A stretch of 13,483 bases of DNA from an uncultured Petrimonas sp. (GCA_934621705.1 CAKTUP010000052.1:1-13483), one strand, 5' to 3'. Counted from the first letter of the stretch, positions 6,131 to 13,324 are shown. Numbers and translations: made by a program. Notes: generated by a model from the sequence alone, not told the origin.

Positions 6131-6143
6131 CACTATTTCACTA
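6131..6143 (+). promoter_or_regulatory. CACTA repeats downstream of P2, possible operator
   Basis: CACTA at 6131-6135 and 6139-6143 has the same 8-base period and the same distance from the -7 box as the element after P1. Confidence 0.45.
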
Positions 6144-6155
6144 TAACGCAAAAAA

Positions 6156-6183
6156 TAGCAGTTAGTCATTGGCTATTAACTAT
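6156..6183 (+). repeat. Heptad array in the P2 leader, inverted half
   Basis: Four heptads of the form TxxCxxT or close to it (TAGCAGT at 6156-6162, TGGCTAT at 6170-6176) run in phase. Their sequence is roughly the reverse complement of the GCYAA-type heptads at 6278-6312; TTGGCTATT here matches AATAGCCAA there. Confidence 0.6.
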
Positions 6184-6277
6184 CTGCGAAGTAGAGAAAG
6201 CTATTAAAATTTACAGAAAAAACGAATAAAATACAAACCCAGCGTTATTGGCACAACGGTTCTCCAGCTCACCCAAG

Positions 6278-6312
6278 GCTAACTGCCAATAGCCAACAGC
6301 TAAAAGCAAAAA
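6278..6312 (+). repeat. Heptad array just before the ABC ATPase start
   Basis: Five consecutive heptads share the pattern GCYAAnn, for example GCCAATA (6285-6291) and GCCAACA (6292-6298). The array ends three bases before the ATG at 6316. Confidence 0.75.
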
Positions 6313-6315
6313 ACA

Positions 6316-7188
6316 ATGATCACCATCAACAACCTCTCCTTTAAATACGGCAAGAAAGAAATTTTGAGCGATATTTCGATGACGCTCGAAGCCGGAAAAA
6401 TTTACGGATTGCTGGGCGAAAACGGCGTGGGCAAAACCACCCTGCTCAAACTCGTTTGCGGATTGCAAAAACCGTTCTCAGGCAATTGCACGGTGCACGG
6501 CGAAAATCCTTCCAGCAGAACGCCTTCGTTTTTGAGTCGGCTGTATTACCTACCCGAAGACCTGGAATACATTCAATTAGATATGTCGGCGGCACAGTTT
6601 GCCAAATTGAATGCACCGTTTTATCCGAAATTCGATTACGACAAATTCCAAACCATTCTCAACGAATTTAGCGTGGATGCCGACAAGAAGCTGAACAAAC
6701 TCTCGCACGGACAAACCAAAAAAGCGGCTATCGCTTTCGCACTGGCAACTAACGTGGATTTGCTGCTGATGGACGAACCGAGCAACGGATTGGACATCCC
6801 GTCGAAAACACTGTTTCGGCAAGTGATGGCGGAATATTGCTTAGACACCACCTGCACGGTGATTTCCACGCATCAGGTACGCGATTTGGAAAACCTCATC
6901 GACCCGATTATCATTCTGGACAACCGAGCCGTGCTGCTTAACGAGTCGCTGGAACGTATTTCCGAAAAACTCTATTTCGGGCTTCATTCCTCAATTCCGG
7001 CAGACGCTCTTTATTCCGAACCCACGCTCGGCGGTTACCTCTGCGTGAGCGAAAACCCGGGAACCGGAGAAAGCCGGGTAAATCTGGAAGCGTTGTTCAA
7101 TACAACCATGCGGAATAAGGAAAAAATTCAGAAACTGTTCGAATTGAATAACGAACATGTTTCAGATTCTTCACTGCGTTCAGAATAA
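6316..7188 (+). CDS. ABC transporter ATPase, YtrB-like
   Basis: This 290-residue cytoplasmic subunit powers the membrane protein encoded next. It has Walker A GENGVGKT (34-41), the signature LSHGQ (129-133, a variant of LSGGQ), Walker B LLLMDE with Glu154, a D-loop SNGLD (156-160) and switch His186 in STH. The Q-loop position reads YYLPEDLE, with no Gln, which I have seen as a tolerated variant in this subgroup but which is worth noting. About 80 residues follow the nucleotide-binding core and are unrelated to it. The pairing with a small permease and a YtrA-type GntR gene matches the Bacillus ytr layout, although here the regulator is last rather than first. The substrate is unknown; such systems often respond to envelope stress. 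The start at 6316 directly follows a heptad array and an A-rich leader. Confidence 0.9.
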   Translation: MITINNLSFKYGKKEILSDISMTLEAGKIYGLLGENGVGKTTLLKLVCGLQKPFSGNCTVHGENPSSRTPSFLSRLYYLPEDLEYIQLDMSAAQFAKLNAPFYPKFDYDKFQTILNEFSVDADKKLNKLSHGQTKKAAIAFALATNVDLLLMDEPSNGLDIPSKTLFRQVMAEYCLDTTCTVISTHQVRDLENLIDPIIILDNRAVLLNESLERISEKLYFGLHSSIPADALYSEPTLGGYLCVSENPGTGESRVNLEALFNTTMRNKEKIQKLFELNNEHVSDSSLRSE

Positions 7189-7223
7189 CATCCATCACCC
7201 ATCTTCCATCATCAAACATTACA
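7189..7223 (+). repeat. Heptad array between the ATPase and permease genes
   Basis: Five heptads run in phase directly from the ATPase stop codon: the first three have the form CnnCCAT (CATCCAT at 7189-7195, CACCCAT at 7196-7202, CTTCCAT at 7203-7209), then two decay. The array ends three bases before the permease ATG. Confidence 0.7.
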
Positions 7224-7226
7224 ACA

Positions 7227-8012
7227 ATGACCAACAATACATTTCAACTCAATCGGTTTTCTCAGTTAATGGGCAGAAGTTTGAAAAGCAACCCGAAATC
7301 GGCGCTGCTTAATATCGCCATTTACGCCGGCTTGCCGTTGCTTTTTCTCATTTTAAACGCTATAAATATCGGTATCAGCATCGGCGTAAAGGATAGAGAA
7401 GTACTTTTAAACCTTTTCATGCGTTTTGTTCTCATTTTTTCGCCGTTCCTGCTTTATTATAATTACAACCATCCCAAAAAAGGACTGACCGAAGTAATGC
7501 TACCCGCATCGGCAACCGAAAAATACGTCGCCATGCAATTAACATGCCTCGTTGCTCCGCTGGCAATGCTTCTGTTATTTGGCGCGACAGACAGTTTACT
7601 CGCTTTTATTTTCCCGAAAGTATATGGCGGTTACGCAGTTACTTCCACGGTAAAAGATTTTTTTAGCCTGGGAACGCTCACACAGGATTTTGTTCTGATG
7701 CAAATCATACTGTTTTGTAATTTGCTTTTCACACGCCGGAAAATTCTAAAAACAATCGGTGTGTTTATTCTCACGCTAATCGCTTTTTTGGCTATTGCGG
7801 GCATTGGAATAACCATTTGGGATTCACTGTCAACAATCAGCGATAGCGAAAATATCAATTTCGATCTTGGAAACAGGGGCCTTATTGATATTCGCGCCAA
7901 CGACCATCCTTTTGTTGTTACGGTACAAATCTTTCGCATTTTTCTGCAAATAGTACTGCCGATACTGCTAATGATTGGCTCGTATTGGGTATTAAAAAAC
8001 AAAAAATACTGA
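7227..8012 (+). CDS. ABC transporter permease, six predicted membrane helices
   Basis: This 261-residue inner-membrane protein is the partner of the ATPase encoded just upstream. Hydrophobic segments lie near residues 28-50, 60-78, 103-128, 153-168, 173-197 and 235-254, which fits an ABC-2-type permease. After the second segment it has NHPKKGLTEVMLPASATEKY (81-100); the LPASxxEK motif recurs, as I recall, in permeases of this type in Bacteroidota. There is no signal peptide and no catalytic motif. The stop is followed after six bases by the GntR gene, so the three genes form one unit from P2. The transported substrate cannot be inferred. Confidence 0.8.
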   Translation: MTNNTFQLNRFSQLMGRSLKSNPKSALLNIAIYAGLPLLFLILNAINIGISIGVKDREVLLNLFMRFVLIFSPFLLYYNYNHPKKGLTEVMLPASATEKYVAMQLTCLVAPLAMLLLFGATDSLLAFIFPKVYGGYAVTSTVKDFFSLGTLTQDFVLMQIILFCNLLFTRRKILKTIGVFILTLIAFLAIAGIGITIWDSLSTISDSENINFDLGNRGLIDIRANDHPFVVTVQIFRIFLQIVLPILLMIGSYWVLKNKKY

Positions 8013-8018
8013 TTCGCT

Positions 8019-8396
8019 ATGAATTTCGACGATCACAAACCCATATATCTACAGATTTCCGACACCATCTGCGAGAAAATTCTCAACGATGAATATCGGG
8101 GGGATGAGCGCATTCCTTCCATCCGCGAACTGGGGATTTTGTTTGGGGTTAATCCCAATACGGTAATGCGAAGTTACGAACACCTGAAATCCATCGATGT
8201 TATTTACGACAAACGCGGTGTAGGTTTCTTCATTGCTTCGGATGCGAAAAAGGCAGTGAAGGAAATGTATAAAAAAGAATTTATGAAATCGGAACTGCCT
8301 TCTATTGTCAAAAAAATGAAGTTGCTGGATATTAATATCAACGATATAACCGAAACTATTCAAAAGGAATTATCCGCAGAAGAACAAGTTAATTAA
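8019..8396 (+). CDS. GntR-family transcriptional regulator, YtrA subfamily
   Basis: The protein has 125 residues, the short length typical of YtrA regulators. The winged helix-turn-helix spans about residues 8-75, with the recognisable RIPSIRELGILFGVNPNTV (31-49), SYEHLKSID, and the wing RGVGFFI (66-72). A short helical tail (78-120) probably dimerises; there is no large ligand-binding domain. Family members usually repress their own ABC operon, so this one likely acts at P2 and, because P1 is homologous, perhaps also on the lipoprotein genes. It is the last gene of the operon, six bases after the permease. No terminator hairpin follows before the next promoter. Confidence 0.9.
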   Translation: MNFDDHKPIYLQISDTICEKILNDEYRGDERIPSIRELGILFGVNPNTVMRSYEHLKSIDVIYDKRGVGFFIASDAKKAVKEMYKKEFMKSELPSIVKKMKLLDININDITETIQKELSAEEQVN

Positions 8397-8416
8397 TCGT
8401 AATTTTTATAATTCCA

Positions 8417-8443
8417 ATAGTATTATGTATTGCATAGTATTAT
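8417..8443 (+). promoter_or_regulatory. Direct repeats overlapping the MacB operon promoter, possible operator
   Basis: ATAGTATTAT occurs at 8417-8426 and again exactly at 8434-8443, a 17-base period. The second copy lies in the promoter spacer right behind the -33 box. A regulator binding both could block RNA polymerase. The sequence does not resemble the CACTA element. Confidence 0.5.
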
Positions 8444-8460
8444 TCAAAGCATTACTTTTG
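8429..8460 (+). promoter_or_regulatory. Promoter for the MacB-type exporter operon
   Basis: ATTG (8429-8432), a 20-base spacer and TACTTTTG (8453-8460) fit the Bacteroidota promoter well. The leader to the ATG at 8546 is about 80 bases and consists almost wholly of heptads. Confidence 0.75.
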
Positions 8461-8473
8461 TAAAACAATGCAT

Positions 8474-8543
8474 AGAGCAAGGGCATAGGGTGAAGAGAAA
8501 ATCGGCTCAAGCCCCTGCCCAACGCCCAAAGCCCAAAGCAAAA
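8474..8543 (+). repeat. Inverted heptad array before the MacB-like ATPase gene
   Basis: Ten heptads fit one phase across 70 bases. The right half repeats nGCCCAA (8516-8522, 8523-8529, 8530-8536). The left half carries GGGCATA (8481-8487) and GGGTGAA (8488-8494), which are of the opposite strand sense, so the leader can fold with GGGCA against TGCCC. The array ends two bases before the ATG. Confidence 0.7.
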
Positions 8544-8545
8544 AA

Positions 8546-9223
8546 ATGATCAATCTCAAGAAAATAAACAAATCCTACCACACCGAAGCCATTTCCCTGC
8601 ACGCCCTCAAAGATATCGATCTGGAGATTGAAACAGGTGAATATGTGTCGATTATGGGAGCGTCCGGTTCCGGAAAATCTACATTACTCAATATCCTGGG
8701 TATTTTAGACAGCTACGATTCGGGTGAATATCGTCTCAACGGCACGCTCATAAAAAACCTGAGCGAAACACAGGCCGCCAAATACCGAAACGAAATGATC
8801 GGTTTTGTCTTCCAGTCGTTCAACCTCATCAATTTCAAAAATGCGCTGGAAAACGTGGCCCTCCCACTCTACTATAAAAACATCAGCCGCAAAAGACGCA
8901 ATATAATCGCGATGGAGCATCTCGACAAAATGGGATTGAAGAACTGGGCGCACCACTTACCCAGCGAGTTATCGGGCGGGCAAAAACAACGCGTGGCCAT
9001 TGCCCGCGCCATGATTTCGAACCCGAAAGTGATCCTTGCCGACGAACCCACCGGCGCTCTCGACAGCCAAACCACCATAGAAGTTATGGACGTGCTCTCG
9101 GATTTAAACAACCAAGGCATCACCACCATCATCGTTACGCACGAACAATCGGTAGCCGATGCCACCAACCGAATTATTCGGTTGAAAGACGGTGAGATTG
9201 AATCGGAAACCCGCAGACAATAA
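8546..9223 (+). CDS. MacB/LolD-type ABC exporter ATPase
   Basis: This 225-residue ATPase has Walker [10 protein letters not shown] (38-46), Q-loop Gln90 in FVFQSFNLI, the signature [15 protein letters not shown] (141-155), Walker B VILADE with Glu167, the EPTGALDS block and switch His199. The sequence around the Q-loop and EPTGALD is typical of the MacB/LolD/FtsE group, whose members drive mechanical movement of substrates or lipoproteins across the periplasm rather than classic pore transport. Here the ATPase is separate from the permeases, unlike E. coli MacB. It heads an operon with two permeases, an adaptor and a TolC-like protein. Substrate range is unknown: macrolides, peptides or lipids are all seen in the family. 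Confidence 0.93.
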   Translation: MINLKKINKSYHTEAISLHALKDIDLEIETGEYVSIMGASGSGKSTLLNILGILDSYDSGEYRLNGTLIKNLSETQAAKYRNEMIGFVFQSFNLINFKNALENVALPLYYKNISRKRRNIIAMEHLDKMGLKNWAHHLPSELSGGQKQRVAIARAMISNPKVILADEPTGALDSQTTIEVMDVLSDLNNQGITTIIVTHEQSVADATNRIIRLKDGEIESETRRQ

Positions 9224-9300
9224 TTTCAGATTTACAAATTACGATTTACGATTGATGCCGGCTGCACACAAATTGTAAATCGTAAATCTAAAATCGTAAA
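9224..9300 (+). repeat. Inverted heptad array filling the ATPase-permease gap
   Basis: Eleven heptads in one phase fill nearly the whole 81-base gap. The left part carries TTTACGA-type units (9245-9251), the right part TCGTAAA (9280-9286 and again 9294-9300), its reverse complement. TTACGATTTACGATT (9239-9253) pairs with 9271-9285 over 15 bases with one G·U, leaving a 17-base loop, so the messenger can form a strong hairpin five codon lengths before the permease start. Confidence 0.8.
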
Positions 9301-9304
9301 TTTC

Positions 9305-10567
9305 ATGAACGATCACTTACAAGAAATACTCCAAACCTTGCGCAAGAACAAACTGCGCACAACGCTCACCGGACTATCGGTTTCGTGGGGAATTTTTATT
9401 CTCATCGTACTGATTGGCGCCGGAAACGGATTGAAAAACGGAGTAATGGAAAACTTCAGCGACCGCGCCGTAAACCGCATTACATTGTGGTCGGGCACAA
9501 CATCCCAGCCGCACAACGGACTAAAATCGGGACGAAACCTGCAATTTGCAGACAAGGAAGTGGAGCTTATCAAATCCGACGTGAACGAAAGCCGCCTCAT
9601 TGCCGCCCGCGTCGATCGCAACCAAACCATAACCTTCGGTTCGGAATACGGCGCATACAACATCCGCGGCGTAATGCCCGATTATCGCGAGATAGAGTTG
9701 CTTGTCATTTCTCCCGAAAACGGACGTTTCATCAACGGACTCGATGTGAAAGACGAGAACAAAGTCATCGTTCTCGACAACAAAATCGCCGAAACGCTAT
9801 TCAAAGGAAAATCGGCGCTGGGAGAATACGTGAAAGTGGGCGCGCTGATGTTTAAAGTGGTAGGGATTAACACCAAAAAAATACGCTGGGGAACTCCCAA
9901 CGCCTACATTCCGTTCACAACAGCACAAGCCATTTATAATCCGAGCAAGAAATTCAACCAAATCACATTCACGGTAGAAGGGCTGGAAACCAAAGAAGAA
10001 AACGAGAGTTTCAACGAATCGCTGCGCGGGTTGATGGGACGAAGCCTCAACTTCGACCCCAAAGACACGCAGGCGCTTTGGGTAAACAACGCGCAAGCCG
10101 ATTACATTGAATCGCAAAAAATATTCGGCGGCATCACGCTCTTTGTCACCATCATCGGTATTTTAACGCTCATTGCGGGAATTGTGGGCGTGAGCAACAT
10201 TATGCTGGTTTCGGTAAAGGAACGCACGCGCGAGATCGGAATCCGAAAAGCCATTGGCGCGCCGCCGGCGTCCATTCTCAAAACCATTATTCTGGAGTCG
10301 CTTATCATTACGGCGATTTTCGGATACATCGGATTGATGTTGGGCATCGGGTTGACCGAGCTGATAAACTTTGTGATGGAACAATCCGCCAACGGACAAC
10401 CGATTACCGACGGCCCGCAGATGTCGGTCTTTAAAAACCCGACAGTAAACATAGGATACGCTTTTTTCGCCACCATAGTTTTGATTATCGCGGGCGTCAT
10501 TGCCGGATATCTGCCCGCCCGCAAAGCGGTAAAAATTAAACCCATTGAAGCGATGAGACAGGAGTGA
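9305..10567 (+). CDS. MacB/FtsX-type exporter permease 1
   Basis: The product has 420 residues and the MacB layout: one membrane helix at about 20-42, a periplasmic domain of about 230 residues, then three helices at about 274-303, 328-355 and 383-403. GVSNIMLVSVKERTREIGIR (295-314) followed by KAIGA is the hallmark coupling segment between helix 2 and helix 3 that contacts the ATPase. The chain ends in PARKAVKIKPIEAMRQE, also typical. MacB permeases act as dimers that pump substrates from the periplasm through a TolC duct. The partner here may be itself or the non-identical permease encoded next. The gene starts with ATG just after the inverted heptad array. Confidence 0.92.
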   Translation: MNDHLQEILQTLRKNKLRTTLTGLSVSWGIFILIVLIGAGNGLKNGVMENFSDRAVNRITLWSGTTSQPHNGLKSGRNLQFADKEVELIKSDVNESRLIAARVDRNQTITFGSEYGAYNIRGVMPDYREIELLVISPENGRFINGLDVKDENKVIVLDNKIAETLFKGKSALGEYVKVGALMFKVVGINTKKIRWGTPNAYIPFTTAQAIYNPSKKFNQITFTVEGLETKEENESFNESLRGLMGRSLNFDPKDTQALWVNNAQADYIESQKIFGGITLFVTIIGILTLIAGIVGVSNIMLVSVKERTREIGIRKAIGAPPASILKTIILESLIITAIFGYIGLMLGIGLTELINFVMEQSANGQPITDGPQMSVFKNPTVNIGYAFFATIVLIIAGVIAGYLPARKAVKIKPIEAMRQE

Positions 10568-10570
10568 ATC

Positions 10571-10605
10571 AATTTACGATTTTAGATTTCGGATTTACGA
10601 TTTAG
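10571..10605 (+). repeat. Heptad array between the two permease genes
   Basis: Five heptads run in perfect phase, four of them beginning GATTT (GATTTTA at 10578-10584, GATTTAC at 10592-10598, GATTTAG at 10599-10605). The array starts three bases after one stop codon and ends 12 bases before the next ATG. Confidence 0.8.
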
Positions 10606-10617
10606 TTACCAAACAAA

Positions 10618-11928
10618 ATGAACGATAAAAACAATAACCCACAGCCCGCAAAAGCCTCCCCTTGGAGGAGGTTTGGAGGGACTTTCGACCTCGACCGCTG
10701 GTACGAAATCTGGGTAACCATCACCCACAACAAATCGCGCAGTTTCCTCACCGCCTTCGGCGTATTTTGGGGAATGTTTATGCTGGTGCTGATGGTGGGC
10801 GCTGGCAATGCGCTGGCAAAAGGCATCTCGTCGCAGGTGGAAGGATTTGCCGCCAACTCCTGCTTTTTCTGGACCGAAAACACATCGGAACCCTACAAAG
10901 GTTTCCGCAAAGGCCGCCGATGGAATATGCTCAACAGCGATGTGGAAATCATCCGGCGCAACGTACCCGAATTGCAATACATCTCGCCCATGCTTTTTGG
11001 CGGATCGGGCGACAAGAACGTGGTTCGCGGCGAAAAAGCCGGTTCTTATCAGGTGAAAGGATGTTATCCGGAATATGATTTGATAGAAAAAAGCAAGATC
11101 ATCAGCGGCAGATACATTAATGATATCGATATTGCCGAAAACCGCAAAGTATGCATCATTGGCGAGCGCGTGTATGAAGTACTGTTTCAGAAAGGCGAAG
11201 ACGCCATCGGTAAATTGGTAAAGGTGAACGGCATTTACTTTCAGGTAATCGGTGTGGCGCGAAAAATGTCGAACGCCAGCATCGGCGGTTCAACCGATGA
11301 ATCGGTTATCCTGCCGTTCAGCACCATGCAAAAGGCGTTTAATCAGGGCAATATCATCCATTTTTTAGGAGCCACGTCCCGTCCCGGCATTAAAGCGAAA
11401 GTGGTGCAGGATAAAGTAACCGAAACGCTCAAAAGCGTTCACCAAATCAGCCCTGCCGACAAAGAAGCCGTTGGGTCGATGAACATAGAAGATCAATTTA
11501 TGATGTTCAACTACCTGTTTCTCGGCATCAACGCCCTTATCTGGATAGTGGGATTGGGTACGCTGCTTGCCGGAGCCATCGGCGTAAGCAACATTATGCT
11601 TGTAACCGTTCGCGAACGCACCAAAGAAATCGGAATCCGCCGCGCACTGGGAGCCACACCGAACAACATTATCGGACAAATCCTCACCGAAAGCGTTGTG
11701 CTCACCGTGCTGGCCGGAATCGGCGGAATTGTGCTGGGCGTGGGATTGCTTTCGGCTGTAGGAATCGCACTGAGCCAGGGCGACCAGTTTTTCAAAGACC
11801 CGCAAATCGGGTTTGGAATGGCAGTCGGCTCGATGACAATATTACTGATAATCGGCACTTTCGCCGGATTTATTCCCGCACAGCGCGCGATGATGATAAA
11901 ACCGATTGAAGCGATAAGGGAAGAATAA
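10618..11928 (+). CDS. MacB/FtsX-type exporter permease 2
   Basis: This 436-residue paralogue of permease 1 has helices at about 43-67, 298-328, 356-385 and 402-424, a periplasmic domain between the first two, and the coupling segment GVSNIMLVTVRERTKEIGIR (322-341) with RALGA. It ends in PAQRAMMIKPIEAIREE. The two permeases share the family motifs but differ clearly through the periplasmic domain, so a hetero-dimer is possible. The first 22 residues are odd: residues 13-22 (ASPWRRFGGT) are read from a GC-rich hairpin repeat at 10654-10681, and family-like sequence starts only at FDLDRW (23-28). No ATG lies between, so either the repeat-coded tail is translated or a non-ATG start is used. Confidence 0.92.
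   Translation: MNDKNNNPQPAKASPWRRFGGTFDLDRWYEIWVTITHNKSRSFLTAFGVFWGMFMLVLMVGAGNALAKGISSQVEGFAANSCFFWTENTSEPYKGFRKGRRWNMLNSDVEIIRRNVPELQYISPMLFGGSGDKNVVRGEKAGSYQVKGCYPEYDLIEKSKIISGRYINDIDIAENRKVCIIGERVYEVLFQKGEDAIGKLVKVNGIYFQVIGVARKMSNASIGGSTDESVILPFSTMQKAFNQGNIIHFLGATSRPGIKAKVVQDKVTETLKSVHQISPADKEAVGSMNIEDQFMMFNYLFLGINALIWIVGLGTLLAGAIGVSNIMLVTVRERTKEIGIRRALGATPNNIIGQILTESVVLTVLAGIGGIVLGVGLLSAVGIALSQGDQFFKDPQIGFGMAVGSMTILLIIGTFAGFIPAQRAMMIKPIEAIREE
10654..10681 (+). repeat. GC-rich hairpin repeat inside the permease 2 coding start
   Basis: CCTCC (10655-10659) pairs with GGAGG (10664-10668) around CCTT, followed by a G-rich tail (GGTTTGGAGGG, 10670-10680). Hairpin plus G-rich tail matches the layout of the intergenic repeats at 11929 and 12011. 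Confidence 0.6.
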
Positions 11929-11959
11929 AACCCCCAACCCCCTAAAGGGGGCTTAGGGA
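11929..11959 (+). repeat. GC-rich hairpin repeat after permease 2
   Basis: AACCCCC occurs twice in tandem (11929-11935, 11936-11942). The second C5 run pairs with G5 at 11947-11951 around TAAA, and a G-rich tail (CTTAGGGAG) follows. The unit begins directly after the permease stop; without a T run it is a poor terminator. Confidence 0.75.
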
Positions 11960-12010
11960 GTGCAACTAATTAGAGTAAATTACACAATAAATAATAATTC
12001 GCAACCCACA

Positions 12011-12036
12011 AAGTCCCCTTCAGGGGATTTAGGGGT
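12011..12036 (+). repeat. GC-rich hairpin repeat before the adaptor gene
   Basis: TCCCC (12014-12018) pairs with GGGGA (12023-12027) around TTCA; the stem extends outward by a G·U and two A-T pairs, and a tail TTTAGGGG follows. Same layout as the unit at 11929. The AT-rich stretch 11960-12010 between them shows no gene. Confidence 0.75.
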
Positions 12037-12051
12037 AAACATTAATTCACA

Positions 12052-13155
12052 ATGAAAAAAGTATTCAAAATCTCCGGTCTTGTTCTTTTAGGACTATTGG
12101 TCATCTGGACATTTGTTTTCCTTTGGCAAAAATCGCGCCCTAAAGCGAAAAACTATCAGATTGAAACCGTTGCAATGCACAAAATCGAAAAACGAACGGT
12201 TGCCACCGGAAAAGTACAGCCGCGAAACGAAATCCTTATCAAGCCGCAAATGTCGGGCATTATTGCCGAAGTGTATAAAGAAGCGGGCGAAATGGTTCAG
12301 GCGGGCGATATTATCGCTAAGATTCAGGTAGTTCCCGATATGGTAAACCTCAGCGGTGCCGAATCGCGTGTATCGCGCGCTCAACTGGCTGCCGATCAAA
12401 GCCGCAGCAATTACGAACGCGACCGGAAACTGTACGAAAGCAACGTTATATCGCGCGAAGAATTCGAAAAAGCACAGCTACAGTATCGCAACGATCAGGA
12501 AGAACTGCGCGCCGCCAGCGATAACCTCAGCTTGGTAAGAACCGGCATAACCCAAAGCACGGCAAAGCTGAGCAACACGCTGGTTCGCTCCACCGTGAGC
12601 GGAACCATTCTGGATGTTCCCATCAAAGTGGGAAACTCGGTAATTCAGTCCAACAATTTTAACGACGGAACCACCATCGCATCCGTTGCCAACCTCAGCG
12701 ATATGCTTTTCGTGGGAAAAATAGACGAAACCGAAGTGGGCAAACTCTCGGTGGAAATGCCGATGGAAATCTCAATCGGCGCCATTCAGGACAAGAAAAT
12801 CCACGCCCAACTGGAATACGTTTCGCCCAAAGGCGTGGAAGAAAGCGGAGCCATCCTTTTCGAAATGAAAGCCGCTATGGAAATGCCTACCGATGTGTTT
12901 ATCCGCGCCGGATACAGCGCTAATGCCGATATTATCCTCGACCGCCGCGACAGCGTGCTTTCCATTCCCGAAAGCTGCATCGAGTTCAGCAACGATTCGG
13001 CATTTGTTTACACGGTAAAGAACGAAAAACCGCAGGAATTTGAACGCAAGAACGTGAAAGTAGGCCTTTCCGACGGTATCAATATAGAAATCGTTGATGG
13101 ATTGAAACTGAACGATAAAGTGCGTGGAAATGAAATTGTGGAAGTGAAGAAGTAA
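12052..13155 (+). CDS. MacA/HlyD-type periplasmic adaptor of the exporter
   Basis: The product has 367 residues, with an uncleaved-looking membrane anchor (7-25) followed by the adaptor core. The first half of the lipoyl domain lies at about 48-93 (ILIKPQMSGIIAEVYKEAGE), then a helical hairpin at about 100-165 rich in Gln, Arg and Glu, and the second lipoyl half at 172-195 (NTLVRSTVSGTILDV). Next come a beta-barrel at about 210-295 and a membrane-proximal domain to the end. Such adaptors form a hexameric ring linking the MacB-type permease to the TolC-like protein and stimulate the ATPase. Its position between the permease genes and a TolC-like gene fits exactly. The start ATG at 12052 follows an A-rich leader; there is no lipobox. 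Confidence 0.93.
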   Translation: MKKVFKISGLVLLGLLVIWTFVFLWQKSRPKAKNYQIETVAMHKIEKRTVATGKVQPRNEILIKPQMSGIIAEVYKEAGEMVQAGDIIAKIQVVPDMVNLSGAESRVSRAQLAADQSRSNYERDRKLYESNVISREEFEKAQLQYRNDQEELRAASDNLSLVRTGITQSTAKLSNTLVRSTVSGTILDVPIKVGNSVIQSNNFNDGTTIASVANLSDMLFVGKIDETEVGKLSVEMPMEISIGAIQDKKIHAQLEYVSPKGVEESGAILFEMKAAMEMPTDVFIRAGYSANADIILDRRDSVLSIPESCIEFSNDSAFVYTVKNEKPQEFERKNVKVGLSDGINIEIVDGLKLNDKVRGNEIVEVKK

Positions 13156-13179
13156 AACTGCCGCGTCTGACGCATTTGA

Positions 13180-13221
13180 GACGAGAACCAAGAGCCAAGA
13201 ATCAAGACAGACGACAAAAGA
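13180..13221 (+). repeat. Heptad array after the adaptor gene
   Basis: Six heptads in phase, centred on three near-identical units of form nnCAAGA (13187-13193, 13194-13200, 13201-13207), with weaker flanking ones. Unlike the other arrays it lies more than 100 bases from the next start. Confidence 0.7.
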
Positions 13222-13284
13222 CTTTTAGACTAATAAGCGTTTTCGTTGAGTTTTCCAGCCATTTACCCTAAAACCTCGACTACA

Positions 13285-13320
13285 CAATTAGTAATTAGTT
13301 AATTAGAAATTAGTAATTAA
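13285..13320 (+). repeat. Heptad array just before the TolC-like gene
   Basis: Five units of form nAATTAG (13285-13291, 13292-13298, 13300-13306, 13307-13313, 13314-13320), in phase except for one extra base at 13299. The array ends four bases before the ATG at 13325. Confidence 0.8.
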
Positions 13321-13324
13321 ATAT

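Noticed and set aside
9385..9855. Plus-strand frame of 156 codons inside permease 1
   Set aside because: Arg/His/Gln-rich shadow frame of the permease gene, which has all family motifs.
13161..13183. Fourth REP-like palindrome after the adaptor gene
   Set aside because: Only CGTCTGAC is shared; the arms pair over five bases and the rest does not match copies A-C.
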